Assembly: GCF_963678635.1 (NCBI RefSeq)
Contig: NC_087065.1
Coordinates: 3,896,534-3,960,533 of the forward strand
Reading direction: 5' to 3'
Source of the DNA: Symsagittifera roscoffensis
Lineage: Eukaryota > Xenacoelomorpha > Acoela > Convolutidae
Length of the DNA stretch: 64,000 nt
Shown here: in pieces, positions 1-12,803 of the stretch
Position numbering within the stretch: the first letter of the stretch is position 1
How the letters are laid out: each line of letters begins with the position of its first letter
Notes under the pieces: model-generated
Told to the model about the DNA's origin: nothing
Seen by the model: only the letters and a program-made list of their open reading frames with translations
Databases searched by the model: none
Translations under genes and position numbers: made by a program

Positions 1-2789
1 AGGAAATTACTAAGAAGGTCAATTGCTTTCCACATTCCTGTTTCTTTATTAAAGAGCCTAATGACATCGAATAGATAAAGGATCTTCAAAATCCTAATAT
101 TCCAAAAATAAGCAGAAACAAAGCTCATTTTTAACATAGGAAACCCTGAATCAGATTATTCTGCTCATCTCGCTTGTTCTGTTACCCTTTTCTTTCTGAC
201 ATGAACTACAAAACATAGCCTACAGAAAGCTGTAAAAGTGTCAATGATCAAGAAAATCGAAAAAAGTTTAAATTAACATTTTTCAGCTTACGGTTCTCGG
301 AGAAAAAAATCACTTAAAAATTTCATAATTGACTTTTTTCAAAAAACAAGAGGTTACTTTATGAGAAAAAAATCAATAATATAAAATTCTTCATGAACTA
401 AGCAATTAAAAAAACGGCAAAAGATAACTTTTTTTGTTCTGCTGGAAAGTCTTTTAAACCTCAAAGCAATTCTTAATTTTCGCTTCATTTGCACTTTCGA
501 GAATGATGAGCTAAATTTTTCTTCCTTTCAGCAAAGGAGTTTGAATTGTATTTAAGGAAATTGAAAGACAAACCGCTAAAGATCTAACTTAAGCGTGAAA
601 ACATTGCTGAAAAAACACACGACAAATAAGTATTTCCACTTTGTTCATTATCGCTTTAAAATAGAACGAAAAAAGCAGACAAAAATTATGCATCCTTTAT
701 GGAGAGAAAGTTTGAGGAACCCCTAAAATGCTAGAAAATGCTCTTCAAATCAAAAGAACCGTGATCAATGATGCTAAAACTTTAAGTGAGCCGACAATTC
801 GTAAAAAAACATTGATTGACGCGCACTTCCCTTACGTTTTGTGCGTAAGCGTAGCGCAGCAAGTTCTCAACTTGCCACAACCTTGCTACGAAGTGTCGTT
901 TGCAACGAATTGTCGCTTGGGATAATTATCACCCGGTCATTTAAATAACCGGAGACGATCAAGTGAAACAGTGACATAGTTATGAATGAAACTGTCGAAC
1001 TCATTCAATAACTTTGCCTAAGCTTTTTCAGTTTTTCTTTTGCTAAAACATGAGACACCATTTAGATTTAATGTAGACCTCCGGAAAATTTGTCGCACGA
1101 AACTTGTCTCATTCCAACTTGTTTCACATGACAAATTGCCCTATGCCAACTTGCTTTGCTGTATAATTCATGAATTACAATCAGAATTTGCTCGCTATGG
1201 CCATGCATTAGCAATTAAATGACCAAGCTCCAACAGGTGAATGACTCAATCTGGAATGATTCACGGAACTTGAATACCGACCAACTACATAAGATATTTA
1301 ACTATTATTTACCAACCGACCCACGAAAACCTTCCCCAAATTCTTTAAATTAGCCGTTTCTTTGGCTTGAATTACCTCATTTCAAAAACCCATGGGGCAG
1401 TAATTTACTTCCACAATTTCAGTTAGTCGTGCTGAACAAGAATTTTTAATTTTTTTAAACAGAATTTCAGTTTGTCATACAGAATAAGTTGGAGTGAGAC
1501 ATCTGTAGTAAATCTAGTGTCCTAGGCTTTGATTACGGAAAAAAATCGTGACACACCTTACGCAGACACTTAGAGCGGGTTCGACAAATCGATATCGAAC
1601 TCTGAACACATTGCAATACTATGTAAATAATCAAAAACTTTCAACTCACTTCACGTGTCAGTAGATAAACCACTTCTAGGTTTCAGTAAAATAATGCGAT
1701 GTGAAAAAATCATCTTGGAAGCGCAGCTCTAAATCTGGAACAATTAAACGGAAGTTGCGATTGTTACATCCACTTCTGAGAGTGAAGTAGGAAGCATACA
1801 ATTTCTCTAAAAAGTGCTCTGCTCCCTAAAGTGGCTCAATTTTCAAATAAAAAATCGATTAACGATATTTGAGATTCAATTGATTATTACAGACTGCTCA
1901 GAGTAAGGAAAATAATTGGAAAAACAAAAGAGAATATAGTTCACACTTAATTATCAGACTGTCTAAAAACACCCAGAAGTCGACAGGCCTCCTGGGATAA
2001 AATTTTGGCAGGAAACAAGAGCTAATGTTGCAAATTAAAATACATATTTTTCATTTTCTGTGGCAGCGATCTAGTGAATACTAACTAGAATGTATATAAA
2101 AAAGCGGAAATGTAAAACACACTTTTCAGACTACATTTATTACCTTGCCAAAGTGCTCGTCCATTCTAAACGATGGAAAAATTTCTCAGTGGTAGAAATT
2201 TCATTAAAGAACAAGGATCTGGTACAATAAAATAGGCCTAACATCTATTTTGATTTGACTCAGTATTTCATTTCTACAAATCCGTCCTTTGCGAACAAAC
2301 TCTAATTCTACAGCAAGAAAGAAAACAAAATACGTCGCTTGGAAAATTCAACTGCACGATTTAAAATCCCACCATTTTGCTTTTTTGTTCTGTGCCACCA
2401 AAAAAAGGAAAAGCAAGCTAGCTTTAACTTGTGTCAACAGTCAATATATAGAAAAACTGATGTGGTATTGATGTAATCTTACCATCCCGCGGAAGACGAA
2501 AAAGAAAACAAAATAGTTAATCGAACGAGGCCCGTTAAAGTTAGAGATCGAGAACTTCTTCAGTTCTTTCTTTCCTATCCTTATACATGGGCCTCAGGTG
2601 TTTTTACAAATGGGACGCATTAAAAACAACTTAAGGGTTGCCACATTTCTTTCCAGTCGTAAACTCTACACAAGATGGGCGGGTTCCGCTTTTAAAAGCG
2701 ATCGTTATCAGCTGGTAAATAAAATTAAACAACTGAGTTCCAAAAGAAAAAAGAATGCATTTTCTTGCAAAAACAAACTGATAAAAAAA

Positions 2790-2840
2790 TTGAGACTATT
2801 GCTGTGCAAGTATCACAGAAAGTTCCGACCACATTAAGAA
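2790..2840. repeat. Dispersed repeat related to copies near 34870 and 36800
   Basis: The stretch that reads gtgcaagtatcacagaaag and then a ttccgaccacatt motif recurs with a few changes at 36810-36850 (same strand) and, inverted, at 34860-34910 inside POLR1B introns. A partly related flank (the ctattaacgg / cccgattg type) appears near 3590-3650, 49090-49150 and 49735-49800. This is probably a low-copy interspersed element. Its boundaries cannot be fixed from this window. Confidence 0.45.
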
Positions 2841-3441
2841 AAGCTAAGAAAAATTGTTTTCCGTTTTTTTTCAAAATTGTGTTGTATTTTGTGCGTGGTG
2901 TGTGTGTTGACAGGAACAAAACGAATGCTTACAACTTAAGTAAATTAGTCAAAAAGAAAATGAAAACAAAAGTTAAACGCAGACGTAAAGCTGAGTCATA
3001 AAAATTGACTGTGTTTTAAATCATATTAAAGAAGAATCAAAAATTGAAAAAATCTTCAAAAAATGTTTGTCATAAAAAAAGTTATAAAAATTGCAAAAAA
3101 GGAAAAAAAGATCCCTAACAAAATTACCTGCACCATTTGAATTTTTACATGAAGCTTTCGGAAAGCTCGAAAGAAGTCAAACTTTCTAAAAAGCCGTTCT
3201 GCAGGAACTAAGCCGGCAAAATAAGCAGATAGACAAAAATCTAAAATAGCCGAATTACTTCATTTCGCAAAAAAAACAGGTTCCGAATATAAACAAAACC
3301 GCGGGCATTTTCGTCTCAAGTATGGCTCTTACAGCAACATGGATGAAATTTGAAACTCAAAATTGGGCTACAAGAATTCAGCCGACGAAAATAAGCAGAA
3401 GAACGATAGTCCGAAAAAGTACAAAAAAGCACTGAATAAGC

Positions 3442-3500
3442 AAAAAAAAACAGGTCCCGGCCGGATTCGAACCAGAAGCCTTTGCCGTCTCACTGAAGTG
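3442..3500 (-). repeat. tRNA-like B-box fragment with T-run (possible SINE remnant)
   Basis: On the minus strand there is an exact Pol III B-box, GGTTCGAATCC (3473-3463), continuing into a tRNA-like 3' acceptor GGCCGGGACC. A run of nine T at 3450-3442 follows and could act as a Pol III terminator. No matching 5' acceptor or clear A box is found upstream, so this is not called a functional tRNA. A tRNA-derived SINE end or a decayed tRNA fits best. Confidence 0.4.
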
Positions 3501-5964
3501 TATTATCTCTTCTCCAGGTGGCTGATTGAATTTATAATTTATAATAAATGAAATATGTGAGTGAATGGAGGATCCAGGAGGTGAGTCATGTGAACAAAGT
3601 TATTAACGGGAAAAAGGTCTAGTACCCGATTGCAATACCCTTGTTTAACGCAAGGGTTAAAAAAAGCTTTTTCACACCACAACAATTCAACACAACTTCT
3701 AATTACCAAGGAAGCGCTCAATGAAATTTCAAAAACTAGTTTTTCACGGCCTAAATAAAAGCTTTTGCTTCTATTATAACATTTATAATAGCCTAAATAA
3801 TAGCCAAAAACAGCTTGAAATTAGACTAAAAAGCAAACAGAGCCAGTTTTTCTGAACACTTTTTTTTTACAAAATTTCAATTTCGATCAATTGAAGGGCT
3901 TGTATATGAAAGATCTTTAATTGAAAGGGCTCTAATATAATATATCACTCAATTCATTCTGATAATTATTCGTGACAATTAGTCTTGCATGAAAGAAAAT
4001 AAAACGCCTGAAAACACATTTGCTCCCCACTTTCAGTGGTCAGAATATCTACAGCTAACAATCTATATCTACAGCTAACAAAATTAGGCTGAACAGCTGC
4101 AGATGAAGTTTTAGTCTCATCAAATCAACGGCGGTTGCTTCGAATGATCTCAACATGATCAACCCGAAATATGGTCCGCAAAAACTAACAATGACAAAAA
4201 AGAAATGAGCCGCCGCGAATTTCATGTTCAAACAATAAATCCACTAAAATTTTTCGCCTTTGGCAATTTTGAAATTTAAGTGCCGATCAAATTAAAATAA
4301 AATAAATTCAAAACACCAAATAATGACCCTTTAAATGATAAATTTGAGTAAGAACAAAATTTCTTTCATGAAAAAAGAACAAAAAAATCATTTGAAAAAA
4401 AAAGTCAAACCTCATTTTGTTCAAGAGTTTAGAATACTGCATGTATGAGAGCGAATCTTTGAATGTTACGACTGATTTTAACATCAAAATTTTTTTTTGG
4501 TATATTTAAACAAACAGATGTAAAGTATAACTTTATACAAAACTACTCGTATCAGGACGAAGCCCTGTTCTGACTGCCTTCTAAACCTTATGGAGTAGCG
4601 TTAAATTTCAAAAAAAAATGAATTTTTAAAACAAAAAATATTTTGGAGGTTTTTTGAAAACCATCCCTCCCCACCCAATGTTAAGTATAAAATATTACAT
4701 TTCGAATACAGCAAAGTATTTAAAATACCAGCAAGCATGCCTCAACTCAGTTTGGAACGATTTTTACGTCGGATTAAATTTGCGCTTACGCGTTTATAGC
4801 ACGAAATATATCGCGCGTTTAATGTCCCAAACTAGCTAACTTTGAACCACCCTAACTTTTCCAAAAAAAGCACAGGTAAAATATCTTTTCAAGTTGGAGC
4901 TTAGGACAAAAATACCCTTGATATAAAAAATTCACCAAAAACACTAGTTGAAAAAATAAACTGGACTGGAGAAAAAAACTCACCGAGCACAAATATTCCA
5001 TCAGTTTCTTCCAAAGTCGGGACAATAATTAGCAACTAGTGATGTTCTAATAATACTAATTACCTCCCCTCAATTTAATACGGAAAGATTTATTGGCAAC
5101 TTACTCGTTCTAAGAACGCAAAATATCACGAAAAAAATTATATCTAATGTCAGAGCGAGTGCTTGAAAGCAGATAATAGATCAAACATTTACAGTTTCTC
5201 CAGAAATTCAATCAAACGCAAAGGAAACAATAATTCCTCCAAGTATCTGATTTCAAACACTCGCATTGACAATGGCATGATCATTCATTGAATGTAAATG
5301 CGAAAAAACGTCCATGAACATATTTATTGAGACATAATAATAAAACCTTATTATGAATGAAATTTATAGAAGTTCAGATACAGTACATTGCTAAGAATAT
5401 TGCTTTTCAACTTTATAAAATCGAAAAAACTGAGAATTAAACTAACATCACAAAAAAAAATTCGACAGAGGCAAAGTGGAGCTTTTAAAACATAGTATGA
5501 CTAGCTAGCGAACAAAAATTGTCTACCGAATATTCAAACTTTTGTCTCGAAATATGCCGAGAAAGACAATAGCCAGCGTTAAATCAGCGATCAAAGAAAG
5601 CTAACGCAGCAGTTACTAAACCAACAATCCTTGGACAAATCCAGATTTATAGAATATTTAAGGTAAACTATTTAATTGTTGTTTCATTTTGAGAAAGCTA
5701 AAAATTACGTTTACTCACTCAAAATTTCACCAAAATTGAATGTTTACGCTTTTATCCACCCTCAAATTTAAGTAAAAATTTGACACCGAAGGCTCATTGG
5801 GAAGCCGCCGTACCAAAACAGGATGTCGTAAAATAAAAGCAAGCAAATGACTTCTCGTTAGGCGGCATACAGATCGAATTCTTTAGCCTCATTACTGAAA
5901 TTAAGGACCTTTTTTGTACCCAGATGTCCCGCCTCTGATAAAAAAAATTGTAAATATTGGCTGA

Positions 5965-6288
5965 AAATATAATGTAAACTGGGTGGAACTACGGAAAAAA
6001 TATTCAATTATTGATCTGTTTAACAAGAGAAGACAGTTTCCAAATTTCAAATCTCTAGCAGCCTGTCTTTTACGAGGAATGAAGTCGTTTTTAATCTGGC
6101 ACTATGCAAACCAAGCAGTTCTAAAAGACTTACCAGAAATTAGCTCAAGATTTTCTGAGTATCTACCAATAACGATCTATAATAGAAGGGTCAAAAGATT
6201 GTCAGGTTTATTGAATTTGAAGCCCACGGCCCCTAGGCATATAGAATGGTTTTTATTTAGAGGCTTTGGAAACTATTGTTATGATTGA
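5965..6288 (+). other. Unrecognised open frame of about 100 codons
   Basis: This stretch is open from just after a TGA at 5962 to a TGA at 6286, and is less AT-rich than its surroundings. The encoded segment is basic and aromatic-rich, with no motif I recognise. There is no ATG near its 5' end; the first internal ATG is at codon ~38. No convincing 3' splice site precedes it. It could be an isolated exon, a decayed gene fragment or a chance frame. Confidence 0.2.
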
Positions 6289-7627
6289 TTGTTTCTGGTC
6301 GCAGCGAAAACAATTACAAATGGGGCTTAAGAGAAAATCTTCACAAGGTTCAACACAATTGGTAACATAGATACCAATTTAGCGCAACCAGATTTCTCTG
6401 TCTAAATTACCAACCAAGATTTCTTCGTACTTAAATTTAATCTGATCTTCAAAACAAATTGACAATTACAAAAAGGGAATTTTCAGAGCGAAACGAACTT
6501 TTACCTCTAACACAACCAATGCGTTGGGATCTAATTGACACTGTTAAAACAAACAAATAAGAGAAAAGAATTGAACCTAATTGAACGGAAGAATAACAGA
6601 CGAATTTTATTTCATGGTGCAACGAGTAACCCTTTTACCATTATTTCGCGGCCATTGCGTGTGAAGTGAATTGAGTTTATCCTACATGTTCCGTTCCAGT
6701 CGTAGCCAACAAGGGCTTTATGGTGGAACTGTAATATGGAAAAGTTAATAAAAAACTAATGGTTTCAAAAGCAGACTAAAACATTTCAAGGCCATCAAAG
6801 CGTGAACAGCATATGACAGAACTGCAAACGTCATTAAAGCAAAGTGACAACATGACATTTCTGTGAAAGTTATTCGCTTTTTATGCTCTCACAGTTAAGA
6901 TATACTTCTGCTGATATATTGGATTCATTCATGCCTCAAGGTCAAATTTGTGACAGTTTTATGAAGACTAAAAACTTTCAAGGAGACGACGACTGAATTT
7001 AATAAGCATCATTGGATTAAATAACATATATATCATCGTATATGCGTACGAGCAGACAAAAAAAATCAATAAATACTAGCTGCGATAACTCCTATTTATT
7101 ATAATGGTTTGTGCCTTAAGAGTAAATATGACATCTTTGATTTTTTTTTCCACCAGGGAGACCCCACCATATATCCCATGAAGGTTCGAAATGCATGTAA
7201 TTAGAGATTTGATAAAAAGAAGTGCAAAATCATATAACCGTTATTTGTTTTTCATTTTTCGAAGTTGGGGGTGAAAAAACGTTTACCTAAGCTATCCTCG
7301 AACACTCATGTTGATTTTAGAAAGGAACAATTCGAAAGGAAAGAGCTGCTTGGTTCAGCTGGGAGGAGATGAGTTTTGAGAACGAATTTGTTCATGGAGA
7401 AAGAAGTCAAGTGCCCGGTTACAACACACATGCTCTTGCAGTTGTAAACACATCCTGTTTTGGACAATTTTTGTCTAGACCTAAAAAAAAGTACATGGAA
7501 TGTTTTCGGTCGACCTTGTTCAAATAAAATGTCTAAAAAGGTTTAATCATTTCTAATTTCCAGCAATCATCAGTAAACAACTCAAGCTAATTTGAGCACC
7601 ATCAAAGTTCAATCTTCAAGATCAGAT

Positions 7628-7780
7628 CTTTACACTCTAAAAAATGAACATGTAATTTGTCACATGTAAAATGATAAACATATAAAATTACATGAAACAA
7701 AACGTAGAATCACATATGTTAAATTACATGTGTAAAAACACATGTCGATATCACATGTTTTTTCACATGTTGAAAAAAAT
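7628..7780. repeat. Short relative of the foldback element, rich in ACATGT
   Basis: The segment begins with an acactctaaaaaatgaacat motif. That is the reverse complement of the right end of the 28.4-30.1 kb foldback element (near 30105-30128). It then contains repeated palindromic ACATGT or CACATGT motifs. It is read as a small or truncated member of that family; no target-site duplication was identified. Confidence 0.55.
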
Positions 7781-8008
7781 CAATATTAGTACAAGGAGTT
7801 TTAGGTTTTTGGTGTAAAGTCTAAAGTTTGATAATTTTTTGATTGTCTGCAATTGATGTACAAATGATAAAAAAAAGCTACCTGTGAACTAACTGAACAA
7901 CAAAATATAACTTTTTAAAAATGAGTGGGATTGCAGGTACTTTAAGTCGGAGGGAATGTATGTGCAAGTTGTCATTTGCGACTCAAAACTGATTTGGACT
8001 GTTAATTA

Positions 8009-8287
8009 TTACCTGCGCATATCGCAAAATTGGGGCCGACTGAAGCAACCCTCGATTCCTAAACTTAACAACTTTTCTAGAACTGTTGTGATACAACTCA
8101 TCATTGCATCCTCGGTTGAATTTGATGATCCTGATTTCCTAACAAAAACTAAACCCATTAAGATGAAAAAAAAACTTAATAAAACAATCATGAGGATGAG
8201 GACAACCCGGGTTGCCCACCCCACCATGCAAGATAATGCACAACCATACATATCCCTGCACGAGTTGTATGGAAAAAAACTATTCAT
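8009..8287 (-). CDS. Putative exon of a one-TM membrane protein (unrecognised)
   Basis: The minus-strand frame opens with ATG at 8287. It encodes three cysteines, then a hydrophobic stretch of about 22 residues (VVLILMIVLLSFFFILMGLV) followed by R-K, as in a signal anchor or single membrane segment. The remaining ~45 residues are soluble-looking and contain two more cysteines. The frame runs into CGCAG|GTAATA near 8015-8005, a usable 5' splice site, so this may be a first exon. No downstream exon was found. The overlapping plus-strand frame shows no such features. A chance frame remains possible. Confidence 0.2.
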   Translation of the reverse strand: MNSFFPYNSCRDMYGCALSCMVGWATRVVLILMIVLLSFFFILMGLVFVRKSGSSNSTEDAMMSCITTVLEKLLSLGIEGCFSRPQFCDMRR

Positions 8288-8395
8288 GGGTCGCACAAAT
8301 TAGTTTTTCAAAAACTCTTAAAACAACTGTTTGAATGATCAAATCAGTACTAAAACCCTTTTTTCTCATTATGGAAGCTCTTGGTATTTTATGGA

Positions 8396-8640
8396 AAATT
8401 TTCACCATGCAAATCATACGTCGCAACATAAATGATGCTATCTATGCAAGCGACGTTTTCATGCATCTGCTTTTACATGACAAAAATGAGATAAGAAGCA
8501 AATAGACACGAGCAAACTAGAAAATTTATTACCAGAACAAAATAAGCGTCAAAAAATCTTCGAGTTTTTTTTTCACCATGCAAACTATACAACGCAACAT
8601 AAATCGTGCTATTAATAGAAACGATGTTTCCATGCAAAAA
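8396..8640. repeat. Two diverged copies of a ~175-bp repeat
   Basis: The phrase ttcaccatgcaaa, followed by cgcaacataaat and then a gatgtt/gacgtt plus catgca block, occurs at 8400-8465 and again at 8573-8636 with scattered substitutions. This indicates a local duplication. No coding content was found. Confidence 0.5.
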
Positions 8641-9059
8641 AACAACTTTCAAAAGCTATTTGACAATCAACACCGACAAAATTTGATGAAAATTTTAGTT
8701 TACTTGCGTCTTCAAGTATTGACAAAAAAGCTGAGTACGTAGTTTTTGGCAAAAATGCTTGAAGATTTGTAAAAAAAATTTTGATTTTTAAATTTTTTCC
8801 TTTTCGGAACAAAATTTTTTGGGCTTATCATGAAACTAGCAAACAAATGAAACTGTTCTAATCAGGCCATTTTCGATCATCAAAACATAATTTTGAATTA
8901 GGATTAACTTTGAATAGTAAATCAACTAAAACATTTACAACAGTTTTTCCATAGAATATTTTTTAAAAAAGTAATTAAAAACTTAACGAAACTGAACGTT
9001 TTCGTTGCAGTTTCACTTTTTTTGCGTAGAGGTGGGGAAGGAGAGCCAGAACAAAATAA

Positions 9060-9080
9060 GAGAGTTCGAACCTCGGCAGG
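9060..9080. other. Isolated tRNA T-arm-like motif
   Basis: On the minus strand the sequence GAGGTTCGAACTC (9074-9062) resembles a Pol III B-box. No A box, acceptor stem or terminator fits around it. It is recorded only because similar motifs occur near 3470 and 40691. Confidence 0.25.
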
Positions 9081-10149
9081 GTCGGATAAGTTTAATGAAC
9101 TTTTTCGCATACCCCGCTCTATAAGTTGAAGCAGGTTAGTTAGTATTTAATTTACTGGTACTGCTAATGCGTCATAATTGGCTTGCGGCACTTAGCAATC
9201 TTGCGGCACTTGGCAAGAAATTTAGTAGACTCAAAGTTTTACTCATTCAGTTTTTCCCAGTAGCGTTACCGGTCATAATTTTGCTTGCGTATGCGGAGTG
9301 CAACTTTGTCTCTGTATAATATTTCAGCGAGTACACTGAGGTCTAATAAATTGTTTGAAACAATCGCTTTTGAGGTGAATAATGGTAAAAGAAAGTGGAA
9401 CTCTCAGGGTTTTATTCAACTTTTTTCAAGTTGAAAGAAACTTTTATCCTTGTATTAGATATCTTGAGAGCACACGCTAAAATCTCAAAACAACCAAAAC
9501 GCAATTTTATGATTTTTAGATCAAATTAGTCAGAGTTTTTTTTCTAAAAACAACCAAAGCGAACTTTTAAACAAAATAAAAAAACTTTAAAAACAGGCCA
9601 ACGAGTCAAACTTTGTATTAATTCGTTTTTTTTGTGAGACACAAAATATTTAGCATTATAATGAACTCTTATTAAATAATTTTTATTAAAGAATTTTTAG
9701 TTAATATATTTGACACGTATCTAGTTTTTTTGACCTTCCGTGCGAGTAGAGTAGTTGCAGCAATAAAGTGAATGTTTTTTTTTCAAATTTGCTGATTTAT
9801 GTTCAAAATGTTTTCGTTGCATTAAAAAAAATCAAGCGCAAAAAAAGAAGAATTAAAACCTAATCCATATATTTATCTAGAGAAAGCAAGAAAGCAATAA
9901 ACATATGCTGTATAAACTATGCTTTTAGTGCGTTTATCACTTCTGCTGCAGAACGTTACGCCGTCGGCTTTGATTGCGTTCAAACTCAAGAACAAGTTTG
10001 AACTGAAAAAATCCTCAGGGCAGTTTAAAATTTTAGACAAATTGTTTAGACCTGCTCGCGAGTTGCCTCGACTAGAAAAAAGCAGGCAAAAACCTGCATA
10101 CTGAAAATTTTTCATTTGTTTAAATAAAACTTTTTGAATATCTATCGCA

Positions 10150-11020
10150 CACAAACTGTTTTTTTTTCTTCATTTTCTTAGTTTTTGCTGGATAAAAGCT
10201 TGTTTAATTAACCTTTTGCAATCGAGAAAAAATTTGCAGACTTCAAAAAAGTTTGAAAAAAATACAGCAACCTTTTTGTTATCCTAATGAAAATTTTTAA
10301 ATCTGAAACAACCGAATCAAAATTCCACAGAAATATCAGTGAAAACCTTTCAAAAAAAAGCGACAATAACGTAGAAAAGAAAGGAGTAAAGAAACAGCAG
10401 TTTCAAACATCGGCTCAATCAGTTTTTTTCTAATGTATAGAGAAAAAGATAACTTGAATGTTGATGAGTTACCGATGAGAGGCATGTAATATTTTTAAAT
10501 TAATTGCTTTAAAAAATCATTTTCGTTCTCATTTCTTTCACAATTGACGCAAGCAAATAAGCCTAACTGATTACAACAGTGTAGTAAACAGCAACTTATT
10601 CAAAGAGCTGCACAGGAGTTTCACTGACTGGAAAAAACATTTTCTCAGTATCTAACAATTTTGTTGATTCATTTAGAACTTTTGAAATATCATTTATACA
10701 CCAATTGCTTTTTTTTTCATTTTCTTAATCTTTTGCACACAAACATTTCAAATGATAGCAAGTAATAGCAAACCCTAGAAGAGTATAAGAGAATACACCA
10801 CTTTTTTGTTACCTCAAAGCAAAGTTTTTGACTTCTAAGCAACCGGAATCACATTTCCACACAAAAAGTTCATTGATAATTTTTTCAAAAGCACTAGCAT
10901 CAACGTAGAAAATAAACAGAGAAACAGTTTTAGATATCAACAACTCATTCATTTGTTCTCAAATAATCCAAGAAAAGGATTACTTGTAGGTTGATGAGTT
11001 ACCGCGGATAGGCATTTTTT
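10150..11020. repeat. Diverged direct duplication, offset ~550 bp
   Basis: The block 10150-10490 (a T-run with cattttctta, later caacc.tttttgtta, then aacgtagaaaa, then gatgagttaccg) is matched in order by 10700-11010. The copies are diverged, with small indels. No coding potential is visible in either copy. Confidence 0.5.
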
Positions 11021-11559
11021 TTCACCAAAATGTCCAAAAAAAACGTTTTTTCTCAATTCTTTAAAAATTGTCGAAAAGTAGATCTAGTTCATCGAAGCAG
11101 CGTGGTAAGCACAAGCGTGTTCCTATTTGCAGATAATTCATGAAAAAAACTTTTGAAACACAAAAAAAACTTTGATTTTTCCTCACGAATTCTAGGGTAC
11201 GGAATATTTGTCATTCCCTACCCAAACAATATTTTGCAAATGCTTGCTGAAAAAGATGGAAAGCTCCTGTAGGACGCTCAAAAATCCTGAAATTTTTTAA
11301 ATATGTGGGTAGGAATGGACTCCAGAGATCTCTGCGAGGATTTATTGCGAGTATTAGTCCAAAAGTCTTGTTTTTGCTCCTATTGGGGGAGTACCCGAGC
11401 TGAAAATCATCTTTTTTTCTCGTTCAAATTGACAAGTTTTTTAACTCAGCGTTTGTTTTTTGTCCATTATTTGTGGCATTGGTAGAAATTTGTTGTGGCT
11501 TTGTTTTCTTATATCAGCCGTCGGTTGTATCTTCTTATGATTTAGGTTATTATTTTTGT

Positions 11560-12430
11560 GAAAAAGGGAATTTTTTGAAAAATCGTGGTTCTTTCCAGGG
11601 CTTTGCTTATTTCCCCCCCCCCCTCTCTCTCTGTCGAAGAATTTATCAAAGCTACTTGTTTTTATTCTCAATTCGCAGACCATGGTCTGCAATTTTTAGA
11701 ACTTGTCTTTGTTCTAAAAATTAATTTTTATGAAAAATCGTGGTTCTTTCCTTGGCTTTGCTTATTTCTCCTCTGTCTCGAAGAATTTATTAAAGCTACT
11801 TGTTACTAACGATAGCCCAATATCATAGGTTGACTTGCAGATAATGGTCACTGGTTAATTCTTCCTAGTTTTTGCGTTCTTATTTTTTAGTGAAAATTAT
11901 TTTTTTAAATCGTGGTTCGTCCACGGCTTTGCTTATTTCTCCTCTGTCTAGAAGCTTGATTTGCATATAACAATCACTGGTTAATTCGTCTTAGTTTTTG
12001 TTTTATCAATTTTCTAGTGAAAATTTGGCTTTTTTGAAAAATCGTCATAGTTCCCACAACTTCGCTGATTTCTTGTGTCCTGTTGGATTTTTTTTTCAAA
12101 CTGTTTGCTGTTATCGATAGCTCACTATCATAGCTTGGTTTTGATATAACTTTCACGTGTTAATTCTTCCTAGTTTTTGTTTTATTAAAATTTTAGTGAA
12201 AAAATGGCTTTTTGAAAAATAGTGATACGTCCCACGGTTTTTGCTGATTTCTCCTCAGCCTTGAAAAAATTATCAAGCTCGATATCGTATCTTGATTTCG
12301 GTATAAATACTGCTGGTTAAAGCTTTGTATTTATAGCGGTATAATTTTTTCAAGGAAAAAAAGGTATTTTTGAAAAATCGTGATTCGTCTCACCGTATTT
12401 ATTGATTTCTTATCTTGTTCTTTTTCAAAA
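11560..12430. repeat. Degenerate ~150-170 bp tandem repeats at the edge of the large array
   Basis: A unit starting with tttttgaaaaatcgtg, then a cgtccacggctttgc-like and tgatttctcctc-like block, then a tcatagcttg/ttttagtgaaaa block, recurs at roughly 11575, 11730, 11905, 12030, 12210 and 12365. The same sub-repeats recur inside every 2.92-kb unit downstream (for example 14790-15340). The large array therefore seems to start in, or to have grown from, this older short-period repeat. Confidence 0.65.
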
Positions 12431-12566
12431 AAAACCAATTGTTGATACAAATTAACTGTACACACAAACAAGTTTTAATATATCCATGATTTCTTAGTTC
12501 TTGCTTCAGAGTAAATTGATTGTTTACTGAAGTTATGGTGTTTATTGGTCGTCAATTTTTATTCAG

Positions 12567-12803
12567 ATAACCCGATTCGATGAAGAAAAATGAAAAAGAA
12601 AAGGAGCTCACTGAGTCACGGAAACTCTTGCGCCAAGATTATATTAATAGAGTAAACGAATGGCGCGGCAGATTCAAGAAACCTCCTCCTAAACGAAAAT
12701 AATTTAAAAAAGTGTCCCGAATGTGTCATCAATCAAAATTGATGATCCAGATTTAAAAATCCCCAAGTTCAAAAGAGACTCAAAGGGCTCTCACAGGAAC
12801 GAG
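12567..12803 (+). pseudogene. Exon-like segment with 40-codon basic frame, array copy 1
   Basis: A pyrimidine-rich tract ends in CAG at 12566, and the segment ends at AACGAG|GTAAGT (donor after 12803), so it looks like an internal exon. Inside is an ATG frame (12580-12702) of 40 residues with a charged N-half, the motif RQDYINRVNEWRGRF (residues 18-32) and a basic tail PPPKRK. After its stop the remaining ~100 bases are open in another frame, suggesting that a longer ancestral coding exon suffered indels. In copies 2 and 3 the ATG frame is broken early by TGA, and the donor is changed to GTAAAT. I do not recognise the protein. It is most likely a decayed, tandemly duplicated gene fragment, though a translated small peptide cannot be excluded. 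Confidence 0.4.

Larger units (their letters stand above)
1..5960. other. AT-rich region without a recognisable gene
   Basis: The sequence is strongly AT-rich with many A and T runs and short open frames only. None of those frames has a recognisable motif or a plausible exon context. A tRNA-3'-end-like fragment lies near 3442-3500 and two short dispersed repeats lie near 2790-2840 and 3590-3690; these are listed separately. Nothing else is supported. Confidence 0.6.

Noticed and set aside
2598-3001. Overlapping lysine-rich frames
   Set aside because: They are A-rich low-complexity sequence on both strands with no start context or motif.
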